The notes: generated by a model from the letters alone, not told the origin. Counted from the first letter of the stretch, positions 53,850 through 63,763 are shown. The stretch: DNA of 64,000 nucleotides from Halomonas piscis (GCF_031886125.1 NZ_CP119391.1:2232001-2296000); one strand, 5' to 3'. Numbers and translations: made by a program.

Positions 53850-54521
53850 ATGTCCGATTTTATCCTTAACGCCAGCGTTCGTTCCGACCTGGGGAAAGGT
53901 GCGAGCCGCCGCCTGCGTCGTGCAAACGAACAAGTTCCCGCCGTGGTCTACGGCGGCGACAAGGCGCCGCAGGCCATCGCCGTGGAAAAGACTTCCTTCT
54001 ACAAGGCTGCCGAAAGCGAAGCGTTCTTCTCCTCGATCATCGATCTGAATATCGAGGGCACCAAGGAACAGGTCATCGTGCGTGACCTGCAGCGCCACCC
54101 GTTCAAGCCGCTGATGACCCACGCCGACTTCATGCGCGTGGACGCCAAGCAGGAAATCACCATCAACATCCCGCTGCACGTCACCGGCGAAGAGCAGTGC
54201 GTGGGCATCAAGGACCAGGACGGCGAGCTGCACACCCTGGCCGTGGAAGTCGCCGTCTACTGCCTGCCCAAAGACCTGCCGGACAACCTGGAAATTGACA
54301 TTTCCGACGTGGAAGTGGGCACTACCCTGCACCTCTCCGACATCAAGATGCCGGAAGGCGTACGCTCGGTGGATCTCGCTCACAGCGATGAACACGACAT
54401 GGCCGTGCTCAGCGTCGTCAAGATGAAGGATCGCGACGACGAAGAGGACGAGACCGAAGAAGGCGAAGGCGAAGGCGAAGGTGAAGGGTCTGGCGAAGGC
54501 GAAGGTGACAACGCCGAGTAA
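53850..54521 (+). CDS. rplY: 50S ribosomal protein L25/general stress protein Ctc
   Basis: A 223-residue CTC-type L25 with the 5S-rRNA-binding L25 domain ([38 protein letters not shown]) and the C-terminal TL5/Ctc beta domain. The tail is acidic and built of repeated Glu-Gly (about residues 195-223), longer than usual. AGAGG lies upstream of the ATG at 53850. It sits between prs and pth, a very common order. Confidence 0.94.
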   Translation: MSDFILNASVRSDLGKGASRRLRRANEQVPAVVYGGDKAPQAIAVEKTSFYKAAESEAFFSSIIDLNIEGTKEQVIVRDLQRHPFKPLMTHADFMRVDAKQEITINIPLHVTGEEQCVGIKDQDGELHTLAVEVAVYCLPKDLPDNLEIDISDVEVGTTLHLSDIKMPEGVRSVDLAHSDEHDMAVLSVVKMKDRDDEEDETEEGEGEGEGEGSGEGEGDNAE

Positions 54522-54566
54522 GCCACAGGCCCGGGCCGTGCCCGGCACGGCCCGCTAAATGTTATG

Positions 54567-54595
54567 ATCAAGCGCTTCGGCGCTTGATTTTTTTT
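54567..54595 (+). terminator. Strong intrinsic terminator directly before the pth ribosome site
   Basis: ATCAAGCGC and GCGCTTGAT form a 9-bp stem with a TTCG tetraloop, followed by a run of eight T. The pth ribosome site GGAGGGG starts at the very next bases. A TATGAT that could be a -10 element overlaps the left arm (54564-54569). Confidence 0.88.
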
Positions 54596-54606
54596 GGAGG
54601 GGAACA

Positions 54607-55188
54607 ATGAGTCAGGTCCTGGCGCTTATCGGCCTGGGGAACCCCGGCCCGCAGTACGCGGCCACGCGACACAACGCCGGCGCCTGGCTGGTGGACGCCG
54701 TGGCCCGGGAGGCGCGCGTCGAGCTGCGCCCGGAAAAGAAGTTTCTCGGCCTCTATGCCAGGGCACGGCTGGGCAACAGCGAGCTGCATCTGCTCAACCC
54801 CACCACCTTCATGAACAAAAGCGGGGCCGCCGTGGCCGCGCTGTGCCAGTTTTTCAAGCTGGCCCCCGAGGAGCTGCTCGTGGCCCACGACGAGCTTGAC
54901 CTGCCCGCCGGCCAGGCACGCTATAAAACCGGCGGCGGCCACGGCGGCCACAACGGCCTGCGCGACACCATCAGCGCCCTTGGCCAGCAGAAGCAGTTCC
55001 ATCGCCTGCGCATCGGCATCGGCCACCCCGGTGAGTCTCACCGGGTGGTCAACTACGTGCTCAGCCGCCCGAGCAAGGCCGAGCAGGTCGCCATCGACGC
55101 CGCGCTGGACGAATGCCTCGCCACTCTGCCGCTGGGGCTTGCCGGCGACTGGCCCCGGGCCATGCAGCGCCTGCACAGCGCCAAATAA
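54607..55188 (+). CDS. pth: Peptidyl-tRNA hydrolase
   Basis: A 193-residue enzyme that releases peptides from stalled peptidyl-tRNA. It has [21 protein letters not shown] with the catalytic His, [12 protein letters not shown], and [27 protein letters not shown]. It begins 12 bp after a strong intrinsic terminator, with GGAGGGG as ribosome site, so it needs either its own promoter or read-through from rplY. ychF follows 50 bp later. Confidence 0.95.
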   Translation: MSQVLALIGLGNPGPQYAATRHNAGAWLVDAVAREARVELRPEKKFLGLYARARLGNSELHLLNPTTFMNKSGAAVAALCQFFKLAPEELLVAHDELDLPAGQARYKTGGGHGGHNGLRDTISALGQQKQFHRLRIGIGHPGESHRVVNYVLSRPSKAEQVAIDAALDECLATLPLGLAGDWPRAMQRLHSAK

Positions 55189-55238
55189 CGCCCTTCTTTC
55201 CGGCCGCTATTCACTCACGTTTTTCAGGAATCATCACC

Positions 55239-56330
55239 ATGGGTTTCAACTGCGGTATTGTCGGCCTGCCCAACGTCGGCAAGTCCACGCTCTTCAACGC
55301 GCTGACCAAGTCGGGCATCGACGCCGAAAACTTCCCCTTCTGCACCATCGAGCCCAACGTCGGCATCGTGCCCATGCCCGACCCGCGGCTCGACCCGCTC
55401 GCGGCCATCGTCAAGCCCGAGCGGGTGCTGCCCACCACCATGGAGTTTGTCGACATCGCCGGACTGGTAGCCGGCGCCTCCCGGGGCGAAGGCCTGGGCA
55501 ACAAGTTTCTCGCCAATATTCGCGAAACCCAGGCCATCGCCCACGTGGTGCGCTGCTTTGACAACGACAACGTCATCCACGTCGCCAACCAGGTCGACCC
55601 CCGCGCCGACATCGAGATCATCAACATGGAGCTGGCGCTGGCCGACCTGGACACCGTGGAAAAGGCCCTTCAGCGGCTGGTGCGCGCCGTCAAGGGCGGC
55701 GACAAGGAGGCCGTGGCCACCAAGGCCGTGCTCGACAAGGTGCAGCCGCACCTGGCCGAAGGCCAGCCGCTGCGCAGCGCCGGCCTGGACGACGAAGAGA
55801 AAGAGCAGGTCAAAAGCTTCGGCTTTTTGACCCTGAAGCCCACCATGTACATCGCCAACGTCAACGAAGACGGCTTTGCCGACAACCCCTACCTCGACGT
55901 AGTCAACGAGATCGCCGCCGAAGAAGGCGCGGTGGTGGTACCGGTGTGCAACCAGATCGAAGCCGAAATCGCCGAGCTCGACGACGAAGAGCGCGCCATG
56001 TTCCTCGACGAGATGGGCATGGCCGAGCCCGGGCTCGACCGGGTGATCCGCGCCGGCTACTCGCTTTTGGGGCTGCAGACCTACTTTACCGCCGGGGTGA
56101 AGGAAGTTCGCGCCTGGACCGTGCGCGAAGGCGCTACCGCGCCGGAAGCGGCGGGGGTGATCCACACCGACTTCCAGAAAGGCTTCATCCGCGCCGAAGT
56201 GGTGGCCTACGACGATTTCGTCGGCCTGGGCGGCGAGCAGGCGGCCAAGGATGCCGGCAAGTGGCGCCTGGAGGGCAAGGACTACATCGTCCAGGACGGC
56301 GACGTCATCCACTTCCGCTTCAACGTCTGA
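55239..56330 (+). CDS. ychF: Redox-regulated ATPase YchF (OLA1 family)
   Basis: A 363-residue Obg-like P-loop protein. The P-loop is [18 protein letters not shown], followed by [15 protein letters not shown] and [19 protein letters not shown]. The fourth motif reads NVNED in place of NKxD, which is why YchF uses ATP. The C-terminal TGS domain is recognisable ([14 protein letters not shown]). The ATG at 55239 gives the normal family length; a longer frame overlaps pth. Confidence 0.95.
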   Translation: MGFNCGIVGLPNVGKSTLFNALTKSGIDAENFPFCTIEPNVGIVPMPDPRLDPLAAIVKPERVLPTTMEFVDIAGLVAGASRGEGLGNKFLANIRETQAIAHVVRCFDNDNVIHVANQVDPRADIEIINMELALADLDTVEKALQRLVRAVKGGDKEAVATKAVLDKVQPHLAEGQPLRSAGLDDEEKEQVKSFGFLTLKPTMYIANVNEDGFADNPYLDVVNEIAAEEGAVVVPVCNQIEAEIAELDDEERAMFLDEMGMAEPGLDRVIRAGYSLLGLQTYFTAGVKEVRAWTVREGATAPEAAGVIHTDFQKGFIRAEVVAYDDFVGLGGEQAAKDAGKWRLEGKDYIVQDGDVIHFRFNV

Positions 56331-56367
56331 GGCGCGCACCAACAAAACGGGGCGCCGGGAAAAGCGC

Positions 56368-56396
56368 TTGACGCCTTCCCGGCTGCCGGGTAGTAT
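56368..56396 (+). promoter_or_regulatory. Sigma-70 promoter of tRNA-Met
   Basis: TTGACG (56368-56373) and TAGTAT (56391-56396) with a 17-bp spacer, 15 bp before the tRNA. Confidence 0.8.
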
Positions 56397-56411
56397 CCGC
56401 TCCCGTTGAAT

Positions 56412-56488
56412 GGCTACGTAGCTCAGTTGGTTAGAGCACATCACTCATAATGATGGGGTCCCCTGTTCGAATCAGGGCGTAGCTACCA
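56412..56488 (+). tRNA. tRNA-Met (CAU), elongator type
   Basis: 77 nt with encoded CCA. It matches the elongator tRNA-Met pattern (GGCTACGTAGCTCAGTTGG and anticodon loop CTCATAA). The acceptor ends are GGCTACG and CGTAGCT, so the first pair is G-U instead of G-C. The T-arm CCCTG-TTCGAAT-CAGGG is intact. Confidence 0.95.
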
Positions 56489-56504
56489 ACCCGAATAAAG
56501 AGAG

Positions 56505-56530
56505 AAAAGCCCGCCGTCGAGCGGGCTTTT
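56505..56530. terminator. Bidirectional terminator between tRNA-Met and apeB
   Basis: AAAAGCCCGC and GCGGGCTTTT form a 10-bp stem with a 6-nt loop; T-runs follow in both directions. It serves tRNA-Met on the plus strand and the M18 peptidase gene on the minus strand. Confidence 0.92.
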
Positions 56531-56535
56531 CTGCG

Positions 56536-57849
56536 TCAGGCCTCAGGCCCAAGGCTCGGCCGGTTCAGAAAGCTTCGCAGCGCGCGGGTCAGGTAGGTTA
56601 GGTCCTCGGTCCCGGCGGTTTCGCGGACGGAGTGCATGGCCCACTGGGGAACGCCCACGTCCAGCGTCGGCACGCCGACCTCGGTGGCGGTGATCGGCCC
56701 GATAGTGCTGCCGCAGCCCATGTCTGCCCGGGTAACGAACGCCTGAACCGGCACCGCGGCCTCCCGACAGATATCGCGGAACAGCGCCCCGGTGGCGCTG
56801 CTGGTGGCGTAGCGCTGGCTGGCGTTGACCTTGATCACCGGCCCCTGGTTGATCGCCGGACCGTGCTGCTCGTCGTGCTTGTCGAGAAAGTTGGGATGCA
56901 GCGCATGGGCGTTGTCGCAGGAAACCATCAGCGATGACTGGATCAGCTGCACCAGCGACGCCTCGGTTTTTCCACCGACCTGCTCGTTGAGACGGCGCAG
57001 CACGTCGTTCAGAAACGGGCCCTGGGCGCCGCAGGCGCTGGCGCTGCCGACCTCTTCGTGGTCGTTGGCCACCAGCAGCGCGCCCTGCTCGCCGTCGCAC
57101 TCGAGCAGCGCCTCCACCCCCGCAAAGCAGGACAGCAGGTTGTCCAGCCGAGCGCTGGCAATCAGCTCCTGCTTCACGCCCACCAGCGCCGGCGGCTGAA
57201 CGTCGTAAAACGAAAGCTCGAAATCCACCACTTCAACGTCGTCAAGGCCGTGCTCCTGCACCAGCCAGGCTTGCAGCAGCGGCGTCAGAGTGGCGCTCTC
57301 GCTCTGCAACAGCACCGGCGCCATCTGCGTCTGGGGGTTGATTGCCCGACCGCTGTTGGCCTCGCGGTCCAGATGGATGGCCAGGCTGGGAACCGTGGCC
57401 ACTGGCCGGTCGACGTTCAGCAGCACGCTTTCCAGACGGCCGTCGCCGTGGCGCACGTGCACCCGCCCGGCAAGCCCCAGGTCGCGGTCAAACCAGGGCG
57501 CCAGCAGCGCCCCGCCGTAGACCTGCACGCCCAGCTGCAGCCAGCCGGCGGCGTATTGGCTCGCGTTGGGCTTCAAGTGAAGCCCGGGGCTGTCGGTGTG
57601 GGCGCCGATCATGCGCAGCGCGGCAAGCGCCGAGCGGGGCAGCTGAAAGGCAATAATCGACGAATCGTTGCGGGTCACGTAGTAGCGCCCGCCCGCGGCC
57701 AGCTCCCAGTCACGGGTCTCCTCCAGCCGCTGAAAGCCGGCACGCTCTAGCCGTCGGGCCATGTTGCGCGTGGCGTGCCACGGCGTGGGCGAGGTGTGCA
57801 AAAAGTCGCGCAGGCGGTCGAGGGTATCGGTATGTTCGCCCTGGGGCAT
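56536..57849 (-). CDS. apeB: M18-family aminopeptidase (aspartyl aminopeptidase type)
   Basis: A 437-residue zinc aminopeptidase. Metal and catalytic motifs are MIGAHTDSPGLHLKP (His, Asp), ASARLDNLLSCFAG (Asp), LVANDHEEVGSASACGAQGP (Glu-Glu) and AMHSVRETAGT (His). The family removes N-terminal acidic or neutral residues and forms large tetrahedral complexes. It ends at a shared terminator and diverges from prc. Confidence 0.94.
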   Translation of the reverse strand: MPQGEHTDTLDRLRDFLHTSPTPWHATRNMARRLERAGFQRLEETRDWELAAGGRYYVTRNDSSIIAFQLPRSALAALRMIGAHTDSPGLHLKPNASQYAAGWLQLGVQVYGGALLAPWFDRDLGLAGRVHVRHGDGRLESVLLNVDRPVATVPSLAIHLDREANSGRAINPQTQMAPVLLQSESATLTPLLQAWLVQEHGLDDVEVVDFELSFYDVQPPALVGVKQELIASARLDNLLSCFAGVEALLECDGEQGALLVANDHEEVGSASACGAQGPFLNDVLRRLNEQVGGKTEASLVQLIQSSLMVSCDNAHALHPNFLDKHDEQHGPAINQGPVIKVNASQRYATSSATGALFRDICREAAVPVQAFVTRADMGCGSTIGPITATEVGVPTLDVGVPQWAMHSVRETAGTEDLTYLTRALRSFLNRPSLGPEA

Positions 57850-58004
57850 GAAAAACTCCCTGACAAGAATGATGGTATGAGTCTCGGGGACGCAGGCTAA
57901 CTGCTACAATGCGTTTTCGGTTCACGCACTATGCTGACTACTTGCGCTCTAGCCGCTTGCCGCACAAGGGCCTGAGTATACCTAACCCCGGGAGAGCTTG
58001 ATTG

Positions 58005-60101
58005 ATGAGCTGGTTTGCCACCCTTTCGCGCCTGACCGTCCTTACCGCGGTGCTGATCATGAGCAGCGCGGTCATGGCCCTGGAGCCGACCGATGAGCAG
58101 CGTCAGGCCGCCGTGGAAAGCGCGGACTCGCTGCGCTACGGGCACTACGCGGACGTGAATTTTGACGAAGCCTGGTCCCAGAACGCCTTTGACCGCTATC
58201 TGGATATTCTAGACGGTCAGCGCGCCTATCTGCTACAGCGCGACATCAAGCCGTTCAACCACCTGCGCACCGAGCTTGGTCGAGTGCTGAAAAACGGCGA
58301 GCTGGACGAGGTATTTGCCCTCCACCAGCGCGCCAGCCAGCGGCGCGAAGCGCGCCTTGAATGGCTGCTGGACGAGCTCGACCAGGGGCTGGATTTCGAT
58401 TTCGACGGCAATCAGCGCCTGGAGGTCGACCGCGAGGACGCCGCCTTCGCCACCCGCGAAAGCGAGCTTGAAACGCTGTGGGAAAAGCGGCTGAAAAACG
58501 ACGCTCTGAGCCTGGCTCTGACCGATCAGGATCGCGAGCAGGTCGAAGACGCCCTGCGCCAGCGCTACGAAGGCCAGCTGTCGCGCATCGAACAGACCGA
58601 GCCCGAAGACGTCTTTGGCCTCTTCATGGCCGCCGTGACCGGCAGCATCGAGCCGCACACCGCGTATCTGTCGCCGCGCCAGGGCGAGTCCTTCGATATC
58701 CAGATGAGCCTGTCTCTGGAAGGCATCGGCGCGCTGCTCCAGACCGACGGCGAATACGTCAAGGTGGCAAGTCTGGTGGCCGGCGGCCCGGCCGAGCGCG
58801 CCGGCGTGCTCAAGCCCGCCGACCGCATCATTGCCGTGGGCCAGGAAGACGAGGACGAGATGGTCAACGTCATCGGCATGCGCCTGGACAACGTCGTGGA
58901 TCTGATTCGAGGCCCCAAGGGCTCCAAGGTCCGCCTCGAAGTCATTCCCGCCCAGGCGGTGGATACCACCCGCTCCCACGTCGTCGCCATCACTCGGGAC
59001 ACCGTGGACCTGGAAGACCAGGCCGCCAGCAGCGAAGTCATCGAGCTTGAGCGCGACGGCGAGCCACACTCCCTCGGCGTGATCAACGTGCCCACCTTCT
59101 ACGTCGACTTTGACGCCTGGCAGGCCGGCGAAGACGACTACCGCAGCACTACCCGAGACGTCGCCGAGGAAGTCGAAAAGCTCAAGGAGCAGGACGTCGA
59201 AGGCATCGTGCTGGACCTGCGCAATAACGGCGGCGGTGCCCTTCAGGAAGCCAACTCGCTGATTGGCCTGTTCATCGATCGCGGCCCCACGGTGCAGGTA
59301 CGCGACGCCCGGGGCCGCATCCAGCTCTACGGCGACAGCGAAGCCGGCACCCTCTACGACGGCCCCCTGGGCGTGCTGGTCAACCGCCTGTCCGCCTCCG
59401 CCTCGGAGATTTTCGCCGGCGCCATCCAGGACTACGGCCGCGGCCTGGTTCTCGGATCGAACACTTTCGGCAAGGGCACGGTGCAGACTCTTGACCAGCT
59501 CAACCACGGCGAACTCAAGCTCACCCGGGCGAAGTTCTACCGGATTTCCGGCAAGAGCACGCAAAACCGCGGTATTGAGCCGGACATTACCTTCCCCAGC
59601 CTGATCGACCCCGAGCGCATCGGCGAAAGCAGCCTGGATAACGCCCTGGGCTGGGACAGCGTGCGCGACGTGCAGTATCGCCGCTACGGCCAGCCGGAAG
59701 AGTTTCTGCCCGCGCTGAAAAAGCGCCACGAAGCGCGCGCCGAGGACAATCCCAACTTTGTCTATCTCGAGCGCCAGTCGGCTCTGGCCCGCAAGCTGCG
59801 CGAGCAGCACACCACCGTCAGCCTCAATCGCGAGCAGCGGAAAAAGGAAATGGAGGCCCAGGAGGCCGAGCAGCTGTCGCTTGAGAACCAGCGCCGCCGA
59901 GCGCTGGGCATGGAGGAGCTCGACGAATGGATCGACGCCCGCGAGGACGCCATGGCCGGGAGCCACCAGGACGGGATAAACGACGACAAAGACGACGACG
60001 ATGAAGACATGCCCGCCGAGCGCGCCCAGGTACTGGAAGCCGCGGAAATTCTGCTCGACTACGCCGGCCTCGCGGCAAATACGCGCCTGGCCAAGGGCTA
60101 A
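58005..60101 (+). CDS. prc: Carboxy-terminal (tail-specific) protease Prc
   Basis: A 698-residue periplasmic S41 protease. It has an N-terminal signal (LSRLTVLTAVLIMSSAVMALE), a helical N-domain, a PDZ domain (MSLSLEGIGALLQTDGEYVKVASLVAGGPAERAGVLKPADRI), and the catalytic Ser465 in SASASEIFAG and Lys490 in NTFGKGTVQTL, 25 residues apart as in E. coli Tsp. A charged C-terminal domain follows. It trims periplasmic proteins such as PBP3 or MepS. GGGAGAG supports the ATG at 58005 rather than the TTG at 58002. Confidence 0.95.
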   Translation: MSWFATLSRLTVLTAVLIMSSAVMALEPTDEQRQAAVESADSLRYGHYADVNFDEAWSQNAFDRYLDILDGQRAYLLQRDIKPFNHLRTELGRVLKNGELDEVFALHQRASQRREARLEWLLDELDQGLDFDFDGNQRLEVDREDAAFATRESELETLWEKRLKNDALSLALTDQDREQVEDALRQRYEGQLSRIEQTEPEDVFGLFMAAVTGSIEPHTAYLSPRQGESFDIQMSLSLEGIGALLQTDGEYVKVASLVAGGPAERAGVLKPADRIIAVGQEDEDEMVNVIGMRLDNVVDLIRGPKGSKVRLEVIPAQAVDTTRSHVVAITRDTVDLEDQAASSEVIELERDGEPHSLGVINVPTFYVDFDAWQAGEDDYRSTTRDVAEEVEKLKEQDVEGIVLDLRNNGGGALQEANSLIGLFIDRGPTVQVRDARGRIQLYGDSEAGTLYDGPLGVLVNRLSASASEIFAGAIQDYGRGLVLGSNTFGKGTVQTLDQLNHGELKLTRAKFYRISGKSTQNRGIEPDITFPSLIDPERIGESSLDNALGWDSVRDVQYRRYGQPEEFLPALKKRHEARAEDNPNFVYLERQSALARKLREQHTTVSLNREQRKKEMEAQEAEQLSLENQRRRALGMEELDEWIDAREDAMAGSHQDGINDDKDDDDEDMPAERAQVLEAAEILLDYAGLAANTRLAKG

Positions 60102-60123
60102 GCTGCCTGTCCCAGCGTAGAGC

Positions 60124-60154
60124 GCCCCGCCGGGTGGCCCGGCGGGGCTTTTTT
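60124..60154 (+). terminator. Terminator after prc
   Basis: GCCCCGCCGGG and CCCGGCGGGGC form an 11-bp stem with a TGG loop, followed by six T. Confidence 0.95.
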
Positions 60155-60274
60155 GTGCCTGGCGATCCGTCATTGCCGAGAAAGCCCGGCGGACGAACAC
60201 GCGAAACTCGCCGAATGCAGAGCATCAGCGTAAAAACGAGAAGATAGTTGAGCGTCAGGCGTTAGCCGATGGGC

Positions 60275-60350
60275 TGGCTCCCCGAGCAGGATTCGAACCT
60301 GCGACCCAATGATTAACAGTCATTTGCTCTACCGGCTGAGCTATCGGGGA
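60275..60350 (-). tRNA. tRNA-Asn (GUU), third in the array
   Basis: 76 nt with encoded CCA. Acceptor TCCCCGA, anticodon loop with GTT, T-arm GTTCGAATC. The sequence is identical to the two copies upstream in the transcript. Confidence 0.97.
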
Positions 60351-60372
60351 ATCGTGCGGCGCGCGGTGAGGT

Positions 60373-60448
60373 TGGCTCCCCGAGCAGGATTCGAACCTGC
60401 GACCCAATGATTAACAGTCATTTGCTCTACCGGCTGAGCTATCGGGGA
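60373..60448 (-). tRNA. tRNA-Asn (GUU), second in the array
   Basis: Identical 76-nt copy. The spacer to the next copy is 22 bp and to the preceding copy 24 bp; both spacers share ATCGTGCGGCGCG, so the array arose by tandem duplication. Confidence 0.97.
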
Positions 60449-60472
60449 ATCGTGCGGCGCGTGCGGTGTGTC

Positions 60473-60548
60473 TGGCTCCCCGAGCAGGATTCGAACCTGC
60501 GACCCAATGATTAACAGTCATTTGCTCTACCGGCTGAGCTATCGGGGA
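60473..60548 (-). tRNA. tRNA-Asn (GUU), first in the array
   Basis: Identical 76-nt copy, closest to the promoter at 60569-60596. All three copies encode CCA. Confidence 0.97.
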
Positions 60549-60568
60549 TCCGCTGAAACACGCTGCGT

Positions 60569-60596
60569 AGTATACCCGTCACGCACCACGGGTCAA
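60569..60596 (-). promoter_or_regulatory. Strong sigma-70 promoter of the tRNA-Asn array
   Basis: On the minus strand TTGACC (60596-60591) and TATACT (60574-60569) are separated by 16 bp, about 20 bp before the first tRNA. Confidence 0.88.
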
Positions 60597-60638
60597 GTAG
60601 GGTTTTGCCGAACGCTAGCAGAGCCCCGCTCGCGTCCG

Positions 60639-60644
60639 TATAAT
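60639..60644 (+). promoter_or_regulatory. Likely -10 element of the miaB promoter
   Basis: A perfect TATAAT, 113 bp before the miaB start. No good -35 is seen at the usual distance, so an activator or an extended element may be needed. Confidence 0.55.
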
Positions 60645-60757
60645 GCGTGCAGGCACAGCACGCGGCGGCGCCGCGCCACCATTCACCCTCGTCCCTTGAC
60701 GCTATCTCGTCTGTTCACGAGGCGTAGTCTTTGACGACCCACAGATCCCAGGTACCG

Positions 60758-62101
60758 ATGGCGAAGAAGCTTTTCATCAAGACGCACGGCTGCCAAATGA
60801 ACGAGTACGACTCGGCGCGCATGGCGGACATGCTCGGCGAGTCCCACCGGCTTGAACTCACCGACAGCGAGCAGGAGGCCGACGTTATCCTGCTCAATAC
60901 CTGCTCGATCCGGGAAAAGGCCCAGGAAAAGGTGTTTCATCAGCTGGGGCGCTGGAAAAAACTCAAGCAGGCCAATCCCGACCTGGTGATCGGCGTGGGC
61001 GGCTGCGTGGCCAGCCAGGAAGGCGAGGCCCTGCGCAAGCGCGCTCCCCAGGTCGACATGGTGTTCGGCCCCCAGACCCTGCACCGGGTGCCCGGCATGC
61101 TCGACAAGCACCGCGACAACCAGATCGCCGCGGTGGACGTCACCTTTCCCGAAATCGAGAAGTTCGATCACCTGCCCAAACCCCACGCCGACGGCGCCAC
61201 GGCCTTCGTCTCGATCATGGAAGGCTGCTCCAAGTACTGCAGCTTCTGCGTGGTGCCCTACACCCGGGGCGAGGAAGTCTCGCGCCCGTTCGATGCGGTC
61301 ATCGACGAAGTCATGCATCTGGCCGATCAGGGCGTGCGCGAAATCAACCTCCTGGGCCAGAACGTCAACGCCTACCGCGGCGAAGACGATCTCGGCGACG
61401 AGGTGGACCTGGCCGAACTGATCGCCAGCGTCGCGGCCATCGACGGCATCGACCGCATCCGCTTCACCACCTCGCACCCGGTGGAGTTCAGCGACAGCCT
61501 GATCGACGCCTACGCCGAGATACCCGAGCTGGTGAGCCACCTGCACCTGCCGGTGCAGTCCGGCTCCGACAATATCCTTGCCGCCATGAAGCGCGGCCAC
61601 ACCGCCGAAGAGTACGTCGACAAGATGGAGCGCATCCGCGCCAACCGCCCGGACATCAGCTTCTCGTCGGACTTCATCATCGGCTTTCCCGGCGAAACCG
61701 AGCAGGACTTCAAGGACACCATGGAGCTTATCGGCCGCATCGGCTTCGATCACTCCTTCAGCTTTGTCTACTCCGCTCGCCCGGGCACCCCGGCCGCTTC
61801 TCTGCCGGACGAAACGCCGGAAAGCGTGAAAAAGGAACGCCTGGCAATTCTCCAGCAGCGCATTCTGCAGCAGGCCGGCCAGATCAGCCGGCGGATGGTC
61901 GGCACCACCCAGCGGATTCTGGTGTCGGGCTTTTCGCCCAAGGACCCCGGCGAGCTTTCCGGACGCACCGAGAACAACCGCGTGGTCAACTTCCGCGCCG
62001 CCAACCCCACCGAGCTGATCGGCTACTTCGTCGACGTCGACATCGTCGAGGCGCTGCCCAACTCGCTGCGCGGCGAGCTGGCCTCTCCCGAGCGCTACTG
62101 A
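60758..62101 (+). CDS. miaB: tRNA-2-methylthio-N6-dimethylallyladenosine synthase MiaB
   Basis: A 447-residue radical-SAM methylthiotransferase modifying A37 of tRNAs that read UNN codons. The radical-SAM cluster motif is [21 protein letters not shown] (Cys-x3-Cys-x2-Cys). The second cluster uses Cys in [23 protein letters not shown] and [16 protein letters not shown] domain ends the protein. The ATG at 60758 gives [15 protein letters not shown], the normal start. Confidence 0.96.
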   Translation: MAKKLFIKTHGCQMNEYDSARMADMLGESHRLELTDSEQEADVILLNTCSIREKAQEKVFHQLGRWKKLKQANPDLVIGVGGCVASQEGEALRKRAPQVDMVFGPQTLHRVPGMLDKHRDNQIAAVDVTFPEIEKFDHLPKPHADGATAFVSIMEGCSKYCSFCVVPYTRGEEVSRPFDAVIDEVMHLADQGVREINLLGQNVNAYRGEDDLGDEVDLAELIASVAAIDGIDRIRFTTSHPVEFSDSLIDAYAEIPELVSHLHLPVQSGSDNILAAMKRGHTAEEYVDKMERIRANRPDISFSSDFIIGFPGETEQDFKDTMELIGRIGFDHSFSFVYSARPGTPAASLPDETPESVKKERLAILQQRILQQAGQISRRMVGTTQRILVSGFSPKDPGELSGRTENNRVVNFRAANPTELIGYFVDVDIVEALPNSLRGELASPERY

Positions 62102-62134
62102 TCCGACCTCGCCTCCGCTCTATCCCCGCATAAT

Positions 62135-62156
62135 TGCCCCGACGCCGGTCGGGGCA
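62135..62156 (+). terminator. Hairpin after miaB without a T-run
   Basis: TGCCCCGAC and GTCGGGGCA form a 9-bp stem with a GCCG loop. The following bases are GTAAG rather than T, so read-through into the ybeZ-ybeY-corC genes is likely. Confidence 0.5.
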
Positions 62157-62198
62157 GTAAGCTGGGGGCACATTTAACAACCGACGGGTTTTCCTCTC

Positions 62199-63263
62199 TT
62201 GAGCCAGCCATCCTCTCAGGCCAACCGCATCATCACCCTAAGCCTCGAACCCAACGATCCCCAGCGGCTCGCGAGCCTTTGCGGCCAGCGGGACGAGCAC
62301 CTGAAGCTGATCGAAAGCCGCCTGGACATCACCCTGCGCAATCGCGGCAACGTCTTTCAGCTGGCCGGCGCCGCCAACCGCATCAAGGCGGCGGCCAACG
62401 TGCTCGAACACCTCTATCGCGAGACCGCCTCTCACGAGCTGGAGGCCGATACGGTACACCTCTTTCTGCAGGAGTCCGGCCTCGAGGCGCTGGCCGAAGA
62501 GGACGCCGGCGACCCCGACGATAGCGTCGTGATCCGCACGCCGCGCACCGTCATCAAGCCGCGCGGCGTCAATCAGCAGCGCTACGTGTCGAGCGTGCGC
62601 GAGCACGACATCAACTTCGGCATCGGCCCGGCGGGCACGGGCAAGACCTACCTGGCGGTAGCCGCGGCGGTGGAAGCGCTCAACCAGCAGGAAGTGCGCC
62701 GTATTCTGCTGGTGCGCCCGGCGGTGGAAGCCGGCGAAAAGCTCGGCTTTCTCCCCGGCGATCTGGCCCAGAAGATCGACCCCTACCTGCGCCCGCTTTA
62801 CGACGCGCTCTACGAGATGATCGGCTTTGAGCAGGTGTCCAAGCTCATCGAGCGCCAGATCATCGAAATCGCCCCGCTGGCCTACATGCGCGGGCGCACG
62901 CTGAACAACGCCTACATCATTCTCGACGAAAGCCAGAACACCACGCCCGAGCAGATGAAGATGTTCCTCACCCGAATCGGCTTTGGCTCCACCGCGGTAA
63001 TCACCGGCGACGTCACCCAGGTGGACCTGCCCAAGGGGCAGCGCTCGGGGCTGATTCAGGTGCTCGACGTGCTCAGGGAAACCCCCGGCATCGGCACCAC
63101 CCACTTTGCCGCCAAGGACGTGGTCCGCCATCCGCTGGTGCAGCGTATCATCGAAGCCTACGACGAATACGAATCCCGGGAAGAAGCCGAGGAGCGCAGG
63201 CGCCACGAGGCGCGCAAGCAGGAGCGCGAGGAGCGTCTCAGAGCCCGCGACGGTTCCTCATGA
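62199..63263 (+). CDS. ybeZ: PhoH-like ATPase YbeZ
   Basis: A 354-residue PhoH-family ATPase. Walker A is [22 protein letters not shown] and Walker B is [22 protein letters not shown]; an N-terminal KH-like part precedes them, and the C-terminus is a charged helix. It works with YbeY in RNA metabolism. No ATG exists in the first 80 codons, so the start is taken as TTG at 62199 ([18 protein letters not shown]), with a weak ribosome site. It overlaps ybeY (ATGA). Confidence 0.92.
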   Translation: MSQPSSQANRIITLSLEPNDPQRLASLCGQRDEHLKLIESRLDITLRNRGNVFQLAGAANRIKAAANVLEHLYRETASHELEADTVHLFLQESGLEALAEEDAGDPDDSVVIRTPRTVIKPRGVNQQRYVSSVREHDINFGIGPAGTGKTYLAVAAAVEALNQQEVRRILLVRPAVEAGEKLGFLPGDLAQKIDPYLRPLYDALYEMIGFEQVSKLIERQIIEIAPLAYMRGRTLNNAYIILDESQNTTPEQMKMFLTRIGFGSTAVITGDVTQVDLPKGQRSGLIQVLDVLRETPGIGTTHFAAKDVVRHPLVQRIIEAYDEYESREEAEERRRHEARKQEREERLRARDGSS

Positions 63264-63763
63264 GCCGGCCCGAGCGCGATATTCCGTCCTTCAGCGACGC
63301 CGTTGTCGATCGCCAGGTAGCCGTCTCGGCCGTCGACAACATTGCCCTTCCCGGCCAGCCGGCGCTGGCGCGCTGGGCGGGCGGCGTGCTGGCCCACCAC
63401 CCGGACGCCCCCGGCAGCGAGCTCACCGTGCGCTTTGTCACGGCGGAGGAAAGCCGGGCGCTCAACCGCGACTACCGCGGTCGGGACAAGCCCACCAACG
63501 TGCTTTCCTTCCCCTTCGAGGCGCCGCCCGGGGTCAACCTTGGGCTGCTGGGGGACCTGGTGATCTGCCACGCCGTGGTTGCCGACGAAGCGCAGAGCCA
63601 GCGCAAGGCGCTCGCCGATCACTATGCCCATATGGTGGTACATGGCACCCTGCACCTGCTAGGGTATGATCATGTTGACGACGATGAGGCCGACGTCATG
63701 GAGCAGCTGGAGCGCGAGATACTCGCCGGGTTCGGCATTGCCGACCCCTACGCCGCCGGCTGA
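63260..63763 (+). CDS. ybeY: Endoribonuclease YbeY
   Basis: A 167-residue metal-dependent RNase in 16S rRNA 3'-end maturation and ribosome quality control. The three-His metal site is in [17 protein letters not shown]; upstream are [16 protein letters not shown] and [12 protein letters not shown]. It overlaps the ybeZ stop by 4 bp and is followed by corC, the usual order. Confidence 0.96.
   Translation: MSRPERDIPSFSDAVVDRQVAVSAVDNIALPGQPALARWAGGVLAHHPDAPGSELTVRFVTAEESRALNRDYRGRDKPTNVLSFPFEAPPGVNLGLLGDLVICHAVVADEAQSQRKALADHYAHMVVHGTLHLLGYDHVDDDEADVMEQLEREILAGFGIADPYAAG

Noticed and set aside
52806..54548. A 580-codon minus-strand frame across prs and rplY
   Set aside because: It is antisense to two conserved genes and has no recognisable domain.
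60468..60734. An 88-codon open frame beginning MSGSPSRIRTCDPMINSHLLYRLSYRG
   Set aside because: It is a reading through the complement of a tRNA-Asn gene, a well-known false protein in databases.
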